NCBI GenBank assembly: GCA_964354225.1
Contig: CAYGZC010000124.1
Coordinates: 1-16,489, forward strand
Reading direction: 5' to 3'
DNA from: CAYGZC01 sp964354225
GTDB taxonomy: Bacteria > Bacteroidota > Ignavibacteria > UBA10030 > SZUA-254
Length of the DNA: 16,489 nucleotides
The position numbers were made by a program, and so were the translations under genes. This document shows, one piece after another, positions 7,552-14,788 of the stretch; position 1 is the stretch's first letter, and each line of letters starts with the position of its first letter. The notes beneath the pieces are model-generated. The model was not told where the DNA came from, ran no database searches, and worked only from the letters and a program-made list of their open reading frames with translations.

Positions 7552-8535
7552 TTGAATATTGAACAAATAGAATCCCGAATTAACCGACGTCCGTACTCGC
7601 CGCTATTTGCCCGGCTGGCTGCTGAATATTTATCTACTGGAAGAATTCAAGAAGCCAAAGAACTTTGTACAACTGGTTTGGAAAATTATCCTACCTACTC
7701 AACAGCATATTTTGTTTTAGCAAAATGTTATGAGAAACAAGAAAATTATCCCTCCGCTCTCGAAAATCTTCGGGCAGCGAAATCATTAAATCCGAATTCT
7801 CAAGTGCTTGATGACTTTGAGAGGAATATTGAAAATCTGCTCATTCCAATATCCAAAGAACAAACAGAACCTGAGGTTGCCCCTCTATCCCCCATCGAAC
7901 AGGTATCGCTACAAGTAGCAGAATCCCAAGTCCCTGATTTTCCAACCATAATTCAAACAGATATAATGTCACCCTCGGAAGAAAAAATTGATACACCTCC
8001 AACGTTATCATCTGAATCAATAATTGAAACTTCAAAGGAAGAAGTTGTTTCAGTTCAGGATAAAGTTGCGGATGTTCCAACCTTTCCCGAACCGGTAGAA
8101 GTAATAGATGACACTAAGGACGCAGAAATTCTAAAACCAACTATTGATGAAGATCTAACTCAAGATCAAGAAACAGAATCATCGGCTGCGTCAATCACCG
8201 AATCAGTGATCGAGGCACCGGTGGAAGAAGTCGTTCAACATCAAGAGCCACTCGAAACGACTATTGAAACGCCGCCAGAATTGAAACCCATCGATGAAAC
8301 TTATACTCCGAATAAGGAGCAGACAGAAACAAAGCTCCTCATACCTGAATTCCTTGATGACGGAAGGATTGTTAGTAAAACATTAGCAGAAATCTATGCA
8401 ACTCAGGGTGAATATCGGGAGGCAATATTGACTTATCGGCTGTTAAAGCAAACCCATCCGAACCTAACCGATGAGATCGATAGAAGAATTAGCGAGTTAG
8501 AAAATAAACTACATATTAAGATTGAACAACATTGA
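7552..8535 (+). CDS. TPR protein with long acidic linker
   Basis: 327 residues and no signal peptide, so probably cytoplasmic or attached to the inner face of the membrane through partners. Two TPR units lie at about 14-47 and 48-81 (LAAEYLSTGRIQEAKELCTT, then AYFVLAKCYEKQENYPSALE). A third lies near the C-terminus at about 275-305 (LAEIYATQGEYREAILTYRL). Between them, residues about 100-262 form a low-complexity Glu/Pro/Thr/Val-rich, very acidic linker with loosely repeated IIETSKEEVV / VIEAPVEEVV-like phrases. This looks like a scaffold protein; I do not recognise a specific family. The start appears to be TTG at 7552 with AAGGA about 13 bases before it, a long spacing, so the start is uncertain. 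It follows the glycosyltransferase by 31 bases and ends just before a strong terminator. Confidence 0.78.
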   Translation: MNIEQIESRINRRPYSPLFARLAAEYLSTGRIQEAKELCTTGLENYPTYSTAYFVLAKCYEKQENYPSALENLRAAKSLNPNSQVLDDFERNIENLLIPISKEQTEPEVAPLSPIEQVSLQVAESQVPDFPTIIQTDIMSPSEEKIDTPPTLSSESIIETSKEEVVSVQDKVADVPTFPEPVEVIDDTKDAEILKPTIDEDLTQDQETESSAASITESVIEAPVEEVVQHQEPLETTIETPPELKPIDETYTPNKEQTETKLLIPEFLDDGRIVSKTLAEIYATQGEYREAILTYRLLKQTHPNLTDEIDRRISELENKLHIKIEQH

Positions 8536-8563
8536 AATGGAATTAGGAATGATCTACAGAAAC

Positions 8564-8593
8564 AAAAAAGCCCCAAGAAATTTGGGGCTTTTT
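8564..8593. terminator. Bidirectional intrinsic terminator
   Basis: A perfect hairpin: AAAAAGCCCCAA, loop GAAAT, TTGGGGCTTTTT. The GC core is flanked by an A-run on one side and a T-run on the other, so it works in both directions. It closes the rightward TPR gene (28 bases after its stop) and the leftward rpsT (21 bases after its stop). Confidence 0.9.
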
Positions 8594-8614
8594 GCTGTTA
8601 GATAAAAACTTTAT

Positions 8615-8869
8615 CTATTGAATAGATTTAACGTACTTAGATAGACCTGATTTATGATTTGCAGCATTGTTGCGATGGATTATACCTTTCGCGGCAAGTT
8701 GATCCAGAAATTTTACTGCCTTCTTCAATTCGGCTTGCGCTTTTTCTTTATCCTTCGACTCACGTACTTTTTTGACAAGAGTTTTCATTTTCGATAAATA
8801 CGCTCTATTTCGTGCACGGCGTGTGATTGCCTTACGTGCTTGCCGTTCTGCTGAGAGATGCTGTGCCAT
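8615..8869 (-). CDS. rpsT: 30S ribosomal protein S20
   Basis: 84 residues, Lys/Arg/Ala-rich and helical throughout. Family features are the N-terminal Q-x-x-ARKAITRRARNRAYLSKMKT run, a central KKAVKFLDQLAAKG and the ending IIHRNNAANHKSGLSKYV. S20 binds 16S rRNA and is needed for 30S assembly. AAGGA lies 10 bases before the ATG. A well-formed promoter precedes it and a terminator follows, so it can be a one-gene transcript, as is common for rpsT. Confidence 0.97.
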   Translation of the reverse strand: MAQHLSAERQARKAITRRARNRAYLSKMKTLVKKVRESKDKEKAQAELKKAVKFLDQLAAKGIIHRNNAANHKSGLSKYVKSIQ

Positions 8870-8909
8870 TTACTTAATTTCCTTAAAATAATTTTTAAAA
8901 TTGCGTAAT

Positions 8910-8938
8910 AATATAAGAAATATTTGTCACAGTATCAA
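8910..8938 (-). promoter_or_regulatory. Promoter for rpsT
   Basis: On the minus strand: TTGATA (8933-8938), 17-base spacer, TATATT (8910-8915). Spacing is ideal and each box is one base from consensus. The -35 box abuts the stop codon of the upstream DUF3078 gene. The predicted leader to the rpsT ATG is about 35 nt. Confidence 0.65.
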
Positions 8939-9796
8939 TTAAAAAATCGTATAGCTTAAACCTAAAGCGATTGTCTCTTTTATCTGAGTGCGCGGTGATA
9001 CTCGCTTTTCATTAATTAACTGAACATTTAATATTGCAGTAATATACTTACTTACTTTAGCAGTTATCGAGGTGTTATCCCGAACAACAACTTCATCGAA
9101 TGTTTTGAAAGGTGCAAACAATTCTAATTGAGTTGTGAACAAAATATTATCTTCTAACTGCCACTCAACATTTGTCACCGATTCCATGCCGCCATCGACC
9201 GCAGATTTTTCTACTTTATTTGTTGCAGGATCATCCGTGTACTGGTTGAACTTATTAGTTAAGACCTCGCGCAGACCGACACCGAGCCGTGTTTTAATTT
9301 CTTTTAATGGCTGGTATCCAACACCAGCACTTTGAATTATAAAAGCAGGATCAAAAAACGTCGATACCTGATAGGAGCTATCTGGTTCTGGATAGAAGAA
9401 ACCTTTAGCTATTTGTGTTTTCAGGTTTGCTGCGGCGTAAGGATTGATAAACGTTCCAAGTTTGTATGTGAACACTGTAGAAAGATCAATCACATCATCT
9501 GTCTTTCTTAACCCCTGGCTGCCAAGACGGGTTTGACCGAATGCAAATTTATATGTGTTCGTCCAGTTTGAAGTCTCCTCATCATCAATCGATTTCCCAT
9601 CGGCAGATAACGTATATGCGAGCGCATTCTCGCCGCCTTGTGCCCAATCTGTAAATGCAACTTGCGTTAATGTTAGTCCCGCTACTAAACCATGCTTCCA
9701 CCCGTACTCCGGTTTTGGCGGGGTAGATGGATCTTCTTGAGCGAGAGACCGAACGGGCAACATTATCAATATAAAAATTAATGTCAAATATTTCAT
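8939..9796 (-). CDS. DUF3078 outer-membrane beta-barrel protein
   Basis: 285 residues with a clear signal peptide (hydrophobic 3-17, cleavage after SLAQ at 20). The mature part has alternating hydrophobic strands. It also has the family pattern TQVAFTDWAQGGENALAYTL (43-62), NWTNTYKFAFGQTRLG (77-92) and LRKTDDVIDLSTVFTYKLG (96-114). It ends in an aromatic residue, ...GLSYTIF, as outer-membrane barrels do. DUF3078 is widespread in Bacteroidota; its function is not known. The ATG has a strong, well-placed AAGGAG. It lies 229 bases after ompA on the same strand; whether the two share a transcript is unclear. Confidence 0.85.
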   Translation of the reverse strand: MKYLTLIFILIMLPVRSLAQEDPSTPPKPEYGWKHGLVAGLTLTQVAFTDWAQGGENALAYTLSADGKSIDDEETSNWTNTYKFAFGQTRLGSQGLRKTDDVIDLSTVFTYKLGTFINPYAAANLKTQIAKGFFYPEPDSSYQVSTFFDPAFIIQSAGVGYQPLKEIKTRLGVGLREVLTNKFNQYTDDPATNKVEKSAVDGGMESVTNVEWQLEDNILFTTQLELFAPFKTFDEVVVRDNTSITAKVSKYITAILNVQLINEKRVSPRTQIKETIALGLSYTIF

Positions 9797-10024
9797 TGCG
9801 GTTTATCTCCTTGAATTTGTGAGTGATTTATTACTGTAGCTGATGTTACACACGTTCGGATGTTCTCAGTCCCTGCGAGATTCTTAGCGGACACAGCAAA
9901 CCCAAAATAAGCGCTAAGTTTCAACAAAAAGAAGTAGTTTTGCGCCACATCATCCTGTAAACAATTTATTAAATACACTCCTGTACCTTCACGTTTCTGC
10001 AAAGGCACAGGGTATGGATAAATT
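9797..10024 (-). other. Spacer between ompA and DUF3078 gene, containing a doubtful 71-codon frame
   Basis: A minus-strand frame of 71 codons (GTG at 10008 to TGA at 9793) fills this gap and its stop overlaps the ATG of the DUF3078 gene (ATGA). Its last codons are simply the AAGGAG ribosome-binding site of that gene. The translation has no signal peptide, recognisable domain or Shine-Dalgarno before the GTG. I favour untranslated spacer, with a small coupled peptide as the less likely option. Confidence 0.35.
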
Positions 10025-11575
10025 TTATTTCGTTCTTAAAAATTCAATCCTTCGGTTTTTCTGTTTTCCTTCGGCTGTTGTATTCGGTGCTATCGGTTTA
10101 TCCGGACCGAACCCTTTTGTAGCGATACGAACTGCTGAAATACCATTATTTACAAGATAATTCTTAACAGACTCTGCACGACTTTGTGAAAGTTTCATAT
10201 TCATCGCATGTTTACCAACATTATCTGTGTGCCCTTGAATCTCTACCTCTATCTCCAAATTCTGTTCCAGCGTGTTGAATGCTTTACTCAATATTTCCTC
10301 CGACTCCGGGCTTATCTCGGCACTGCCGGTTTTAAATACAATACCATCCAGCACGATTGCTTTTCCAACTTCAGCTTTCAACACTTCTTTTTCTTTGGGA
10401 ACATCATCACTCGGATCAAGTGGATTTGTTCCCTTCATAATCTCAACTCCATCGTACACTGTTCCACCATCTGTATCCGCAATTAGCGGATTAGTCTTAT
10501 GAGTATTCACTTCATCACCATCCTTTAAACTATCACCATCGGTATCTGCCTTTAAAGGAGCTGTCTTATATTTCAAAGCCTCCTCGCTATCGGTCAATCC
10601 ATCATCATCAGTATCAGCTTTCAAAGGATCAGTTTTATAAACAAGAACCTCATCACCATCCGATAGTTTATCACCATCGCTATCCGGTTTCAGCGGATTA
10701 GTTTGATACTTCATAACCTCATCTGCATCCCTCAAACCATCATCATCAGTATCTGCTCTTAAGGGATCGGTTTTATATTTCGTCACTTCGTCACCGTCTT
10801 TAAGTCCATCACCATCGGTATCTGCTTTCAGTGGATTTGTGTGATACTTATGAACTTCCTCGCCATCTTGAAGTCCGTCACCATCTGTATCTGGGTTATC
10901 GGGATCAGTTTTTAATTCCTTCTCTTCTTTATTTAAAAGACCGTCATTATCATTATCTGCCGCTCCACCTCCAGTGGCAAAATTAAATCCGATGGCACCT
11001 GTATAATATACATCTTTTGGTGTGCCTGCCATGTAGTAATTCAAATCGTCTGTAAATGAATAGTTGACACCGCCTGATAGATCTATCGTTACAAAATCAG
11101 ATAACTTGATTTCAGCGCCTAAACCGGCAGGTACAATACCGGTTGTCCCATTTTTATTAACTGATTTGGGTGAAACTGACATTGGCAAATTAGTAACTTT
11201 ATAGAACAGACCACCGATCCCCGCATAAAGATAAGGATTCCACGTTTCATCTTCCGCAAGATTAAGCAACAGTCTTCCATCGACCGGAATAATCTCGGTT
11301 CGATAATAATCTCCCTCGAAGTCGAATCCCGCAAGCGAGCCATATCCTACACCAAGCTCCATTTGGAAATCGCCGCCTAATTCGAATCTGCCTAATGTTC
11401 TTGCAATATAGGAACCTTTCAAACCGTTAGTTTCCCAAAATTCCGTTGCAGGCACAGCACCATTGAATTGCAAACCAAATTTGAATCCGTAATCTCTGAA
11501 TTGGGAAAAAGAGGTTATACTTGATGATAATATAAATATCATAACAAGTATTAATCTGTAATATTTTAAATACAT
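10025..11575 (-). CDS. OmpA-family protein with thrombospondin type-3 repeats
   Basis: 516 residues. A signal peptide (about 1-25, cleavage near SFSQ) is followed by an N-terminal beta-barrel (about 26-203) rich in Gly and aromatic residues. Residues about 207-389 form a chain of acidic, calcium-binding thrombospondin type-3 repeats: a DNDNDGLLNKEE lead-in, then seven units of 22-23 residues such as DTDGDGLKDGDEVTKYKTDP. A C-terminal OmpA domain (about 405-516) carries GHTDNVG, LSQSRAESV and the peptidoglycan-binding NRRIEF. The protein thus joins outer membrane and cell wall through a stiff calcium-dependent spacer, as in related Bacteroidota porin-like proteins. The start has a good GAAGGGG seven bases away. 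mscL lies 60 bases upstream on the same strand and may be cotranscribed. Confidence 0.93.
   Translation of the reverse strand: MYLKYYRLILVMIFILSSSITSFSQFRDYGFKFGLQFNGAVPATEFWETNGLKGSYIARTLGRFELGGDFQMELGVGYGSLAGFDFEGDYYRTEIIPVDGRLLLNLAEDETWNPYLYAGIGGLFYKVTNLPMSVSPKSVNKNGTTGIVPAGLGAEIKLSDFVTIDLSGGVNYSFTDDLNYYMAGTPKDVYYTGAIGFNFATGGGAADNDNDGLLNKEEKELKTDPDNPDTDGDGLQDGEEVHKYHTNPLKADTDGDGLKDGDEVTKYKTDPLRADTDDDGLRDADEVMKYQTNPLKPDSDGDKLSDGDEVLVYKTDPLKADTDDDGLTDSEEALKYKTAPLKADTDGDSLKDGDEVNTHKTNPLIADTDGGTVYDGVEIMKGTNPLDPSDDVPKEKEVLKAEVGKAIVLDGIVFKTGSAEISPESEEILSKAFNTLEQNLEIEVEIQGHTDNVGKHAMNMKLSQSRAESVKNYLVNNGISAVRIATKGFGPDKPIAPNTTAEGKQKNRRIEFLRTK
10412..10891 (-). repeat. In-frame tandem repeat, 69-base period (TSP3 units)
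   Basis: Six consecutive 69-base units plus a seventh 66-base unit encode DxDxDGLxDxxEvxxyxTxPLxA. The phase is unbroken across the array; units differ by point changes, not indels, except for the last one, which is one residue shorter and lacks the DGDG pattern (DTDGGTVYDG). Confidence 0.88.
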
Positions 11576-11635
11576 TGTAAATCCCCTTCAAAATTTAAAA
11601 TTGAAAAATCTGTATGTGATTAAGAATAGAAATTC

Positions 11636-12058
11636 TTATCGTCCTTGCAAAACAACCGAGCAATGCCCGCAGCGCTTTGCATTAATTGGAATCGCCATCA
11701 GACATTCGGGGCAATCTTTCGTTATTGACGCAGGCGCTTCTTCTTTTTTCTTCATTTTATTTAAACCGCGGATAAGCATGAATATTGCAAAAGCAACTAT
11801 AATGAAATCGATTATGGTGTTGATGAAAACACCATACTTCAGTAATACCGCCGGCCCTGCCACAGTTGCTTCCTTGAGCGTGATCGAAAAACCGCTGAAA
11901 TCCAGACCACCTATAATCATCCCGAGTGGCGGCATAAGCACATCAGCGACTAATGAGCTGATGATCTTCCCGAATGCAGCACCGATGATTATACCAATTG
12001 CCATGTCAACCACATTACCCCGCATAGCAAATGTTTTGAATTCTTTTATCATTGACAT
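11636..12058 (-). CDS. mscL: Large-conductance mechanosensitive channel with C-terminal zinc ribbon
   Basis: 140 residues. The MscL core is complete: an amphipathic N-terminus (MIKEFKTFAMRGNVVDMA), TM1 about 15-45 with the Gly/Ala-rich GIIIGAAFGKIISSL and DVLMPPLG, a periplasmic loop, and TM2 about 76-100 followed by the basic KMKKK cluster. MscL opens under membrane tension to release solutes during osmotic downshock. The tail (116-133) is a four-cysteine knuckle, CPEC at 116-119 and CGHC at 130-133, expected to bind zinc. Similar tails occur in MscL from several phyla, but not in the E. coli protein. GAAAGGAG lies seven bases before the ATG. Confidence 0.96.
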   Translation of the reverse strand: MSMIKEFKTFAMRGNVVDMAIGIIIGAAFGKIISSLVADVLMPPLGMIIGGLDFSGFSITLKEATVAGPAVLLKYGVFINTIIDFIIVAFAIFMLIRGLNKMKKKEEAPASITKDCPECLMAIPINAKRCGHCSVVLQGR

Positions 12059-12146
12059 TGTGACTCTCCTTTCAAAGAAGATGATTTATCCCATGATCGA
12101 ACATGGAGATTGGATTATTGATATTATTTTAATTATACTTGCGAAA

Positions 12147-12175
12147 AAGGTAGCTATTTCGCTAATAAAAGTCAA
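12147..12175 (-). promoter_or_regulatory. Candidate promoter for mscL
   Basis: On the minus strand TTGACT (12170-12175) is followed by 17 bases and TACCTT (12147-12152). A perfect TATAAT (12132-12137) lies slightly downstream but without a matching -35 box. Either could serve; both leave a leader of 70-90 nt. Confidence 0.3.
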
Positions 12176-12197
12176 ATCTCCAAACTTTTTTGTTGAT

Positions 12198-12226
12198 TTG
12201 CTTTCCTAAATATGATGCGTTATATT
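12198..12226 (+). promoter_or_regulatory. Candidate promoter for the TPP-riboswitch operon
   Basis: TTGCTT (12198-12203), exactly 17 bases, then TATATT (12221-12226). The -10 box matches the one before rpsT. The transcript would start near 12233, about 80 nt before the aptamer, a rather long but acceptable distance. Confidence 0.45.
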
Positions 12227-12311
12227 AACATAAGATTCCTTCACAGAAGTTCCGCTATGTACTTAATCTGAAATGGAATATAGGAAATGTTCTTTGTTTT
12301 ATTAAAAGATT

Positions 12312-12402
12312 AATCAGGGGTGTTCCAAGCATTTTCGATGTGCGGAACTGAGAATATACCCGTCGAACCTGATCTGGATAATACCAGCGTAGGGAAAAAT
12401 TT
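12312..12402 (+). ncRNA. TPP riboswitch (THI element) aptamer
   Basis: All hallmark blocks of the thiamine pyrophosphate aptamer are present in order. AGGGGTG is at 12316-12322. A P3 hairpin pairs GTTCC (12322-12326) with GGAAC (12344-12348). CTGAGA follows at 12348-12353 and ACCC at 12358-12361. Then come CCTGATCTGG (12368-12377), TAATACCAGCG (12379-12389) and TAGGGA (12390-12395). CUGAGA recognises the pyrimidine ring and the CCUGAUCUGG/ACCAGCG arm binds the pyrophosphate in known structures. It lies upstream of an outer-membrane receptor, a thiamine pyrophosphokinase and a transporter and should turn them down when TPP is plentiful. The outer ends of P1 are not sharply defined here. Confidence 0.96.
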
Positions 12403-12405
12403 TCT

Positions 12406-12456
12406 AACGCCGTTTTTCTGACTCACCTATGCTGCATGTGTCAGGGAAACGGCGTT
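12406..12456 (+). terminator. Riboswitch expression-platform hairpin, probable terminator
   Basis: AACGCCGTTT (12406-12415) pairs with AAACGGCGTT (12447-12456), continues through two G-U pairs and ends with CTGAC (12418-12422) against GTCAG (12440-12444). This gives a 17-pair stem with a 17-base loop. A moderately T-rich stretch follows rather than a clean T-run. The ribosome-binding site of the receptor lies outside the stem, which points to transcription termination rather than direct sequestration. An alternative pairing of GAAAAA (12394-12399) with TTTTTC (12413-12418) would break this stem and also use the aptamer's 3' edge, so it could be the antiterminator. Confidence 0.72.
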
Positions 12457-12485
12457 TATGTTTTATATTAAATGGAGATATACCA

Positions 12486-14768
12486 ATGAAAATCATTACA
12501 TTATTTTTGTTAATACTATGTACTATAATTTCACGTGCTCAAGAAATTGCTGCGGTTGAACCGGATACAATTTATTACTTGTCGCCTATTATCATTTACC
12601 CAACCCAGGCGCATGAGCGGGAAACACCGGCAACATTCTCAAACTTAAACCAACAACAGATTAACGAGCGATATTCTGTTCAGGACATTCCTGTACTTCT
12701 CTCCGAGTTACCGGCAATTACCTCCTACTCGGAAAACGGCAACGGGATTGGATACAACTATATTAATTTACGAGGATTCGATCAAAGACGATTGTCGGTG
12801 ATGATCAACGGTGTTCCACAAAATGATCCTGAAGATCATAATGTATATTGGATTGACTTCCCAGATTTAATGGCAAGCACAAGTTTGATTCAAATACAAC
12901 GCGGTGCAGGAAGCGCATTCTACGGTCCGCCTGCAATCGGTGGCTCGGTGAATTTGGTAACTAATCCGTTCAATCAGAAGCCCGGAGTTACAATTGAAAC
13001 AATGTTCGGATTTCAAGAATTCGGAGACAGCAGTCAACCATTGCCTTTAACGACAAAGAAATACAACGTTTCGATTAACTCAGGATTAATAAATCAACAA
13101 TATATGCTCTATGGAAAATTGGGGAAACTTATGAGTGATGGTTACAGGTCAAACTCATGGGTTGATGCCAATTCATATTTCCTCGGTGCTATTCGTTTTG
13201 ATAAAGATGTAACAACACGTTTTCATTTGTTCGGTGGACCATTCTCTGATGGCTTAGCTTATTTTGGACTTCCAAAATTTGCAATCAAAGATGAAAAATT
13301 ACGCCGACAAAATCTTGCAGATTGGTGGAGTATAGATGCCACCCGCCAAACTTATACCTATGCACCTGAACGACGTAAACAGGAAATCGAAAATTTTTCT
13401 CAGCCACATTATGAATTAATGAATGAATGGCGTCCATCAGCAACTGCTACTGTAAATAACACAATTTTTTATTACAGCGGTGATGGATTTTTCGATTACG
13501 ATGCTTCTTGGGCAGATACCTCGTCTTTGCGCATCGGTTACAATTATGGAATTCCGGTATCGGAAAATCCAACTAATGCTTTAGTGCGAGCATTTGTAGG
13601 GAATAAACAATTTGGGTGGCTGCCGCGTATCGCCATTGATCATGAAAATGGCTCGCTAACGTTAGGTGCTGAAGTTCGACTTCACCGATCAACACATTGG
13701 GGAAAAATACAATATGCAGAAAATCTCCCATTAAATTACGATCCCGATTATCACTTTTATGAGTACAATGGAGAAAAGGATATTCTTTCATTTTACATCC
13801 ACGAATTATTCCGGCTTGAGCAAAATCTCACACTCACCAGTGATCTCCAACTCGTAAAGCTCCGCTATGGAATAAAGAAGGAGAAGTATCTTGAGAACAA
13901 TTTCAACTCACCGTACTTTTTCGCAAATCCAAGAGTTGGAATTAACTATAACATTAACGATAATTGGAATAGTTATGTATCGTTGGCATACACATCGAGG
14001 GAACCGAGATTGAAAAATCTGTACGCGGCTGAATATTCATCCTATGGTGATCGACCACTGTTTGAAGCGGATACAAGCGGCGGCAGAGTTAAGTACAATT
14101 TCTCAAAACCGTTAGCAAAACCAGAGCACCTGTTGGATATTGAGATTGGTGTTGGTTACCGTCACCCCAATGCAAATTTATCGGCAAATCTTTATTGGAT
14201 GGAATTTACGGATGAGTTGGTAAAAAGCGGACGTGTTGATATATTCGGTCAGCCGGTTACAGGAAACGCGCAGCGAACTCGCCATATTGGATTCGAAGTT
14301 GATGGAAACATTTCTTTCTCAAAAGTTTTTAGCTTGAGTGGAAATCTTTCACTCTCTCAGAATAAACTCATCCACCATCGAGTATTTGTGGAATCGAGTG
14401 ATACAGGGGGTAATACAACTTACACTCCAATGAACCTCGATAATAATTCCATCGCCGGATTCCCAAACGTACTTGGCAATCTTCGCTTCACATGCCGCGA
14501 CGATTTAATCACAACATCTATCGTTGTAAAGTATGTTGGCTCGTTCTACACTGACAACTTTGAAAATGAAGAAAATAAGAACGATGCTTACACGGTCATA
14601 AACGCAGAGATCCTGTACAAGCTGCCACGAATTTTTAACTCAAACTTTTTAGTCCGGGGTGAAGTGAGAAATCTATTCAATCGACTATACTCTATGAACG
14701 GCGAAGGTAATGCCTTCTTCCCCGCGGCAGAACGGAATTATATACTTGGAATTACAGCATATTTTTAA
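12486..14768 (+). CDS. TonB-dependent outer-membrane receptor, predicted thiamine (precursor) uptake
   Basis: 760 residues from the ATG at 12486, which has GGAG nine bases upstream and begins a proper signal peptide (MKIITLFLLILCTIISRAQ). A longer in-frame start at 12429 lies inside the hairpin loop and would spoil the signal, so I reject it. After the signal comes a TonB-box-like segment (DTIYYLSPIIIYPTQ). A plug domain follows at about 40-170, with YINLRGFDQRRLSVMINGVP, IQIQRGAGSAFYGPPAIGG and SVNLVTNP. A 22-strand-type barrel runs to the terminal aromatic residue (ILGITAYF). There is no carboxypeptidase-like N-terminal extension, so it is not a SusC type. The TPP riboswitch upstream and TPK downstream imply that the ligand is thiamine, a phosphate ester or a precursor. 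Related riboswitch-controlled receptors in Bacteroidota were named Omr1; I infer, not prove, that this is one. Confidence 0.92.
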   Translation: MKIITLFLLILCTIISRAQEIAAVEPDTIYYLSPIIIYPTQAHERETPATFSNLNQQQINERYSVQDIPVLLSELPAITSYSENGNGIGYNYINLRGFDQRRLSVMINGVPQNDPEDHNVYWIDFPDLMASTSLIQIQRGAGSAFYGPPAIGGSVNLVTNPFNQKPGVTIETMFGFQEFGDSSQPLPLTTKKYNVSINSGLINQQYMLYGKLGKLMSDGYRSNSWVDANSYFLGAIRFDKDVTTRFHLFGGPFSDGLAYFGLPKFAIKDEKLRRQNLADWWSIDATRQTYTYAPERRKQEIENFSQPHYELMNEWRPSATATVNNTIFYYSGDGFFDYDASWADTSSLRIGYNYGIPVSENPTNALVRAFVGNKQFGWLPRIAIDHENGSLTLGAEVRLHRSTHWGKIQYAENLPLNYDPDYHFYEYNGEKDILSFYIHELFRLEQNLTLTSDLQLVKLRYGIKKEKYLENNFNSPYFFANPRVGINYNINDNWNSYVSLAYTSREPRLKNLYAAEYSSYGDRPLFEADTSGGRVKYNFSKPLAKPEHLLDIEIGVGYRHPNANLSANLYWMEFTDELVKSGRVDIFGQPVTGNAQRTRHIGFEVDGNISFSKVFSLSGNLSLSQNKLIHHRVFVESSDTGGNTTYTPMNLDNNSIAGFPNVLGNLRFTCRDDLITTSIVVKYVGSFYTDNFENEENKNDAYTVINAEILYKLPRIFNSNFLVRGEVRNLFNRLYSMNGEGNAFFPAAERNYILGITAYF

Positions 14769-14788
14769 TCATCAACCAACTACAGACA

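Larger units (their letters stand above)
12059..12485. other. Divergent intergenic region between mscL and the thiamine operon
   Basis: 427 bases without a gene. It holds the mscL ribosome-binding site and a candidate mscL promoter on the minus strand. On the plus strand it holds a candidate promoter, a TPP riboswitch and a long hairpin before the receptor gene. Each is listed separately. About 80 bases between the plus-strand promoter and the aptamer show nothing I recognise. Confidence 0.8.

Noticed and set aside
10412..10891. Evenly spaced repeats that could resemble a CRISPR array
   Set aside because: Repeats run head to tail without unique spacers and translate in frame as thrombospondin type-3 units within an OmpA protein; no cas gene is near.
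11621..11638. Small inverted repeat TAAGAAT-agaa-ATTCTTA at the mscL stop codon as a terminator
   Set aside because: AT-only stem with no GC core or following T-run on the transcribed strand; too weak to call.
11601..12209. 202-codon plus-strand open frame opposite mscL
   Set aside because: It is the antisense of a complete, clearly recognised mscL; composition is that of a shadow.
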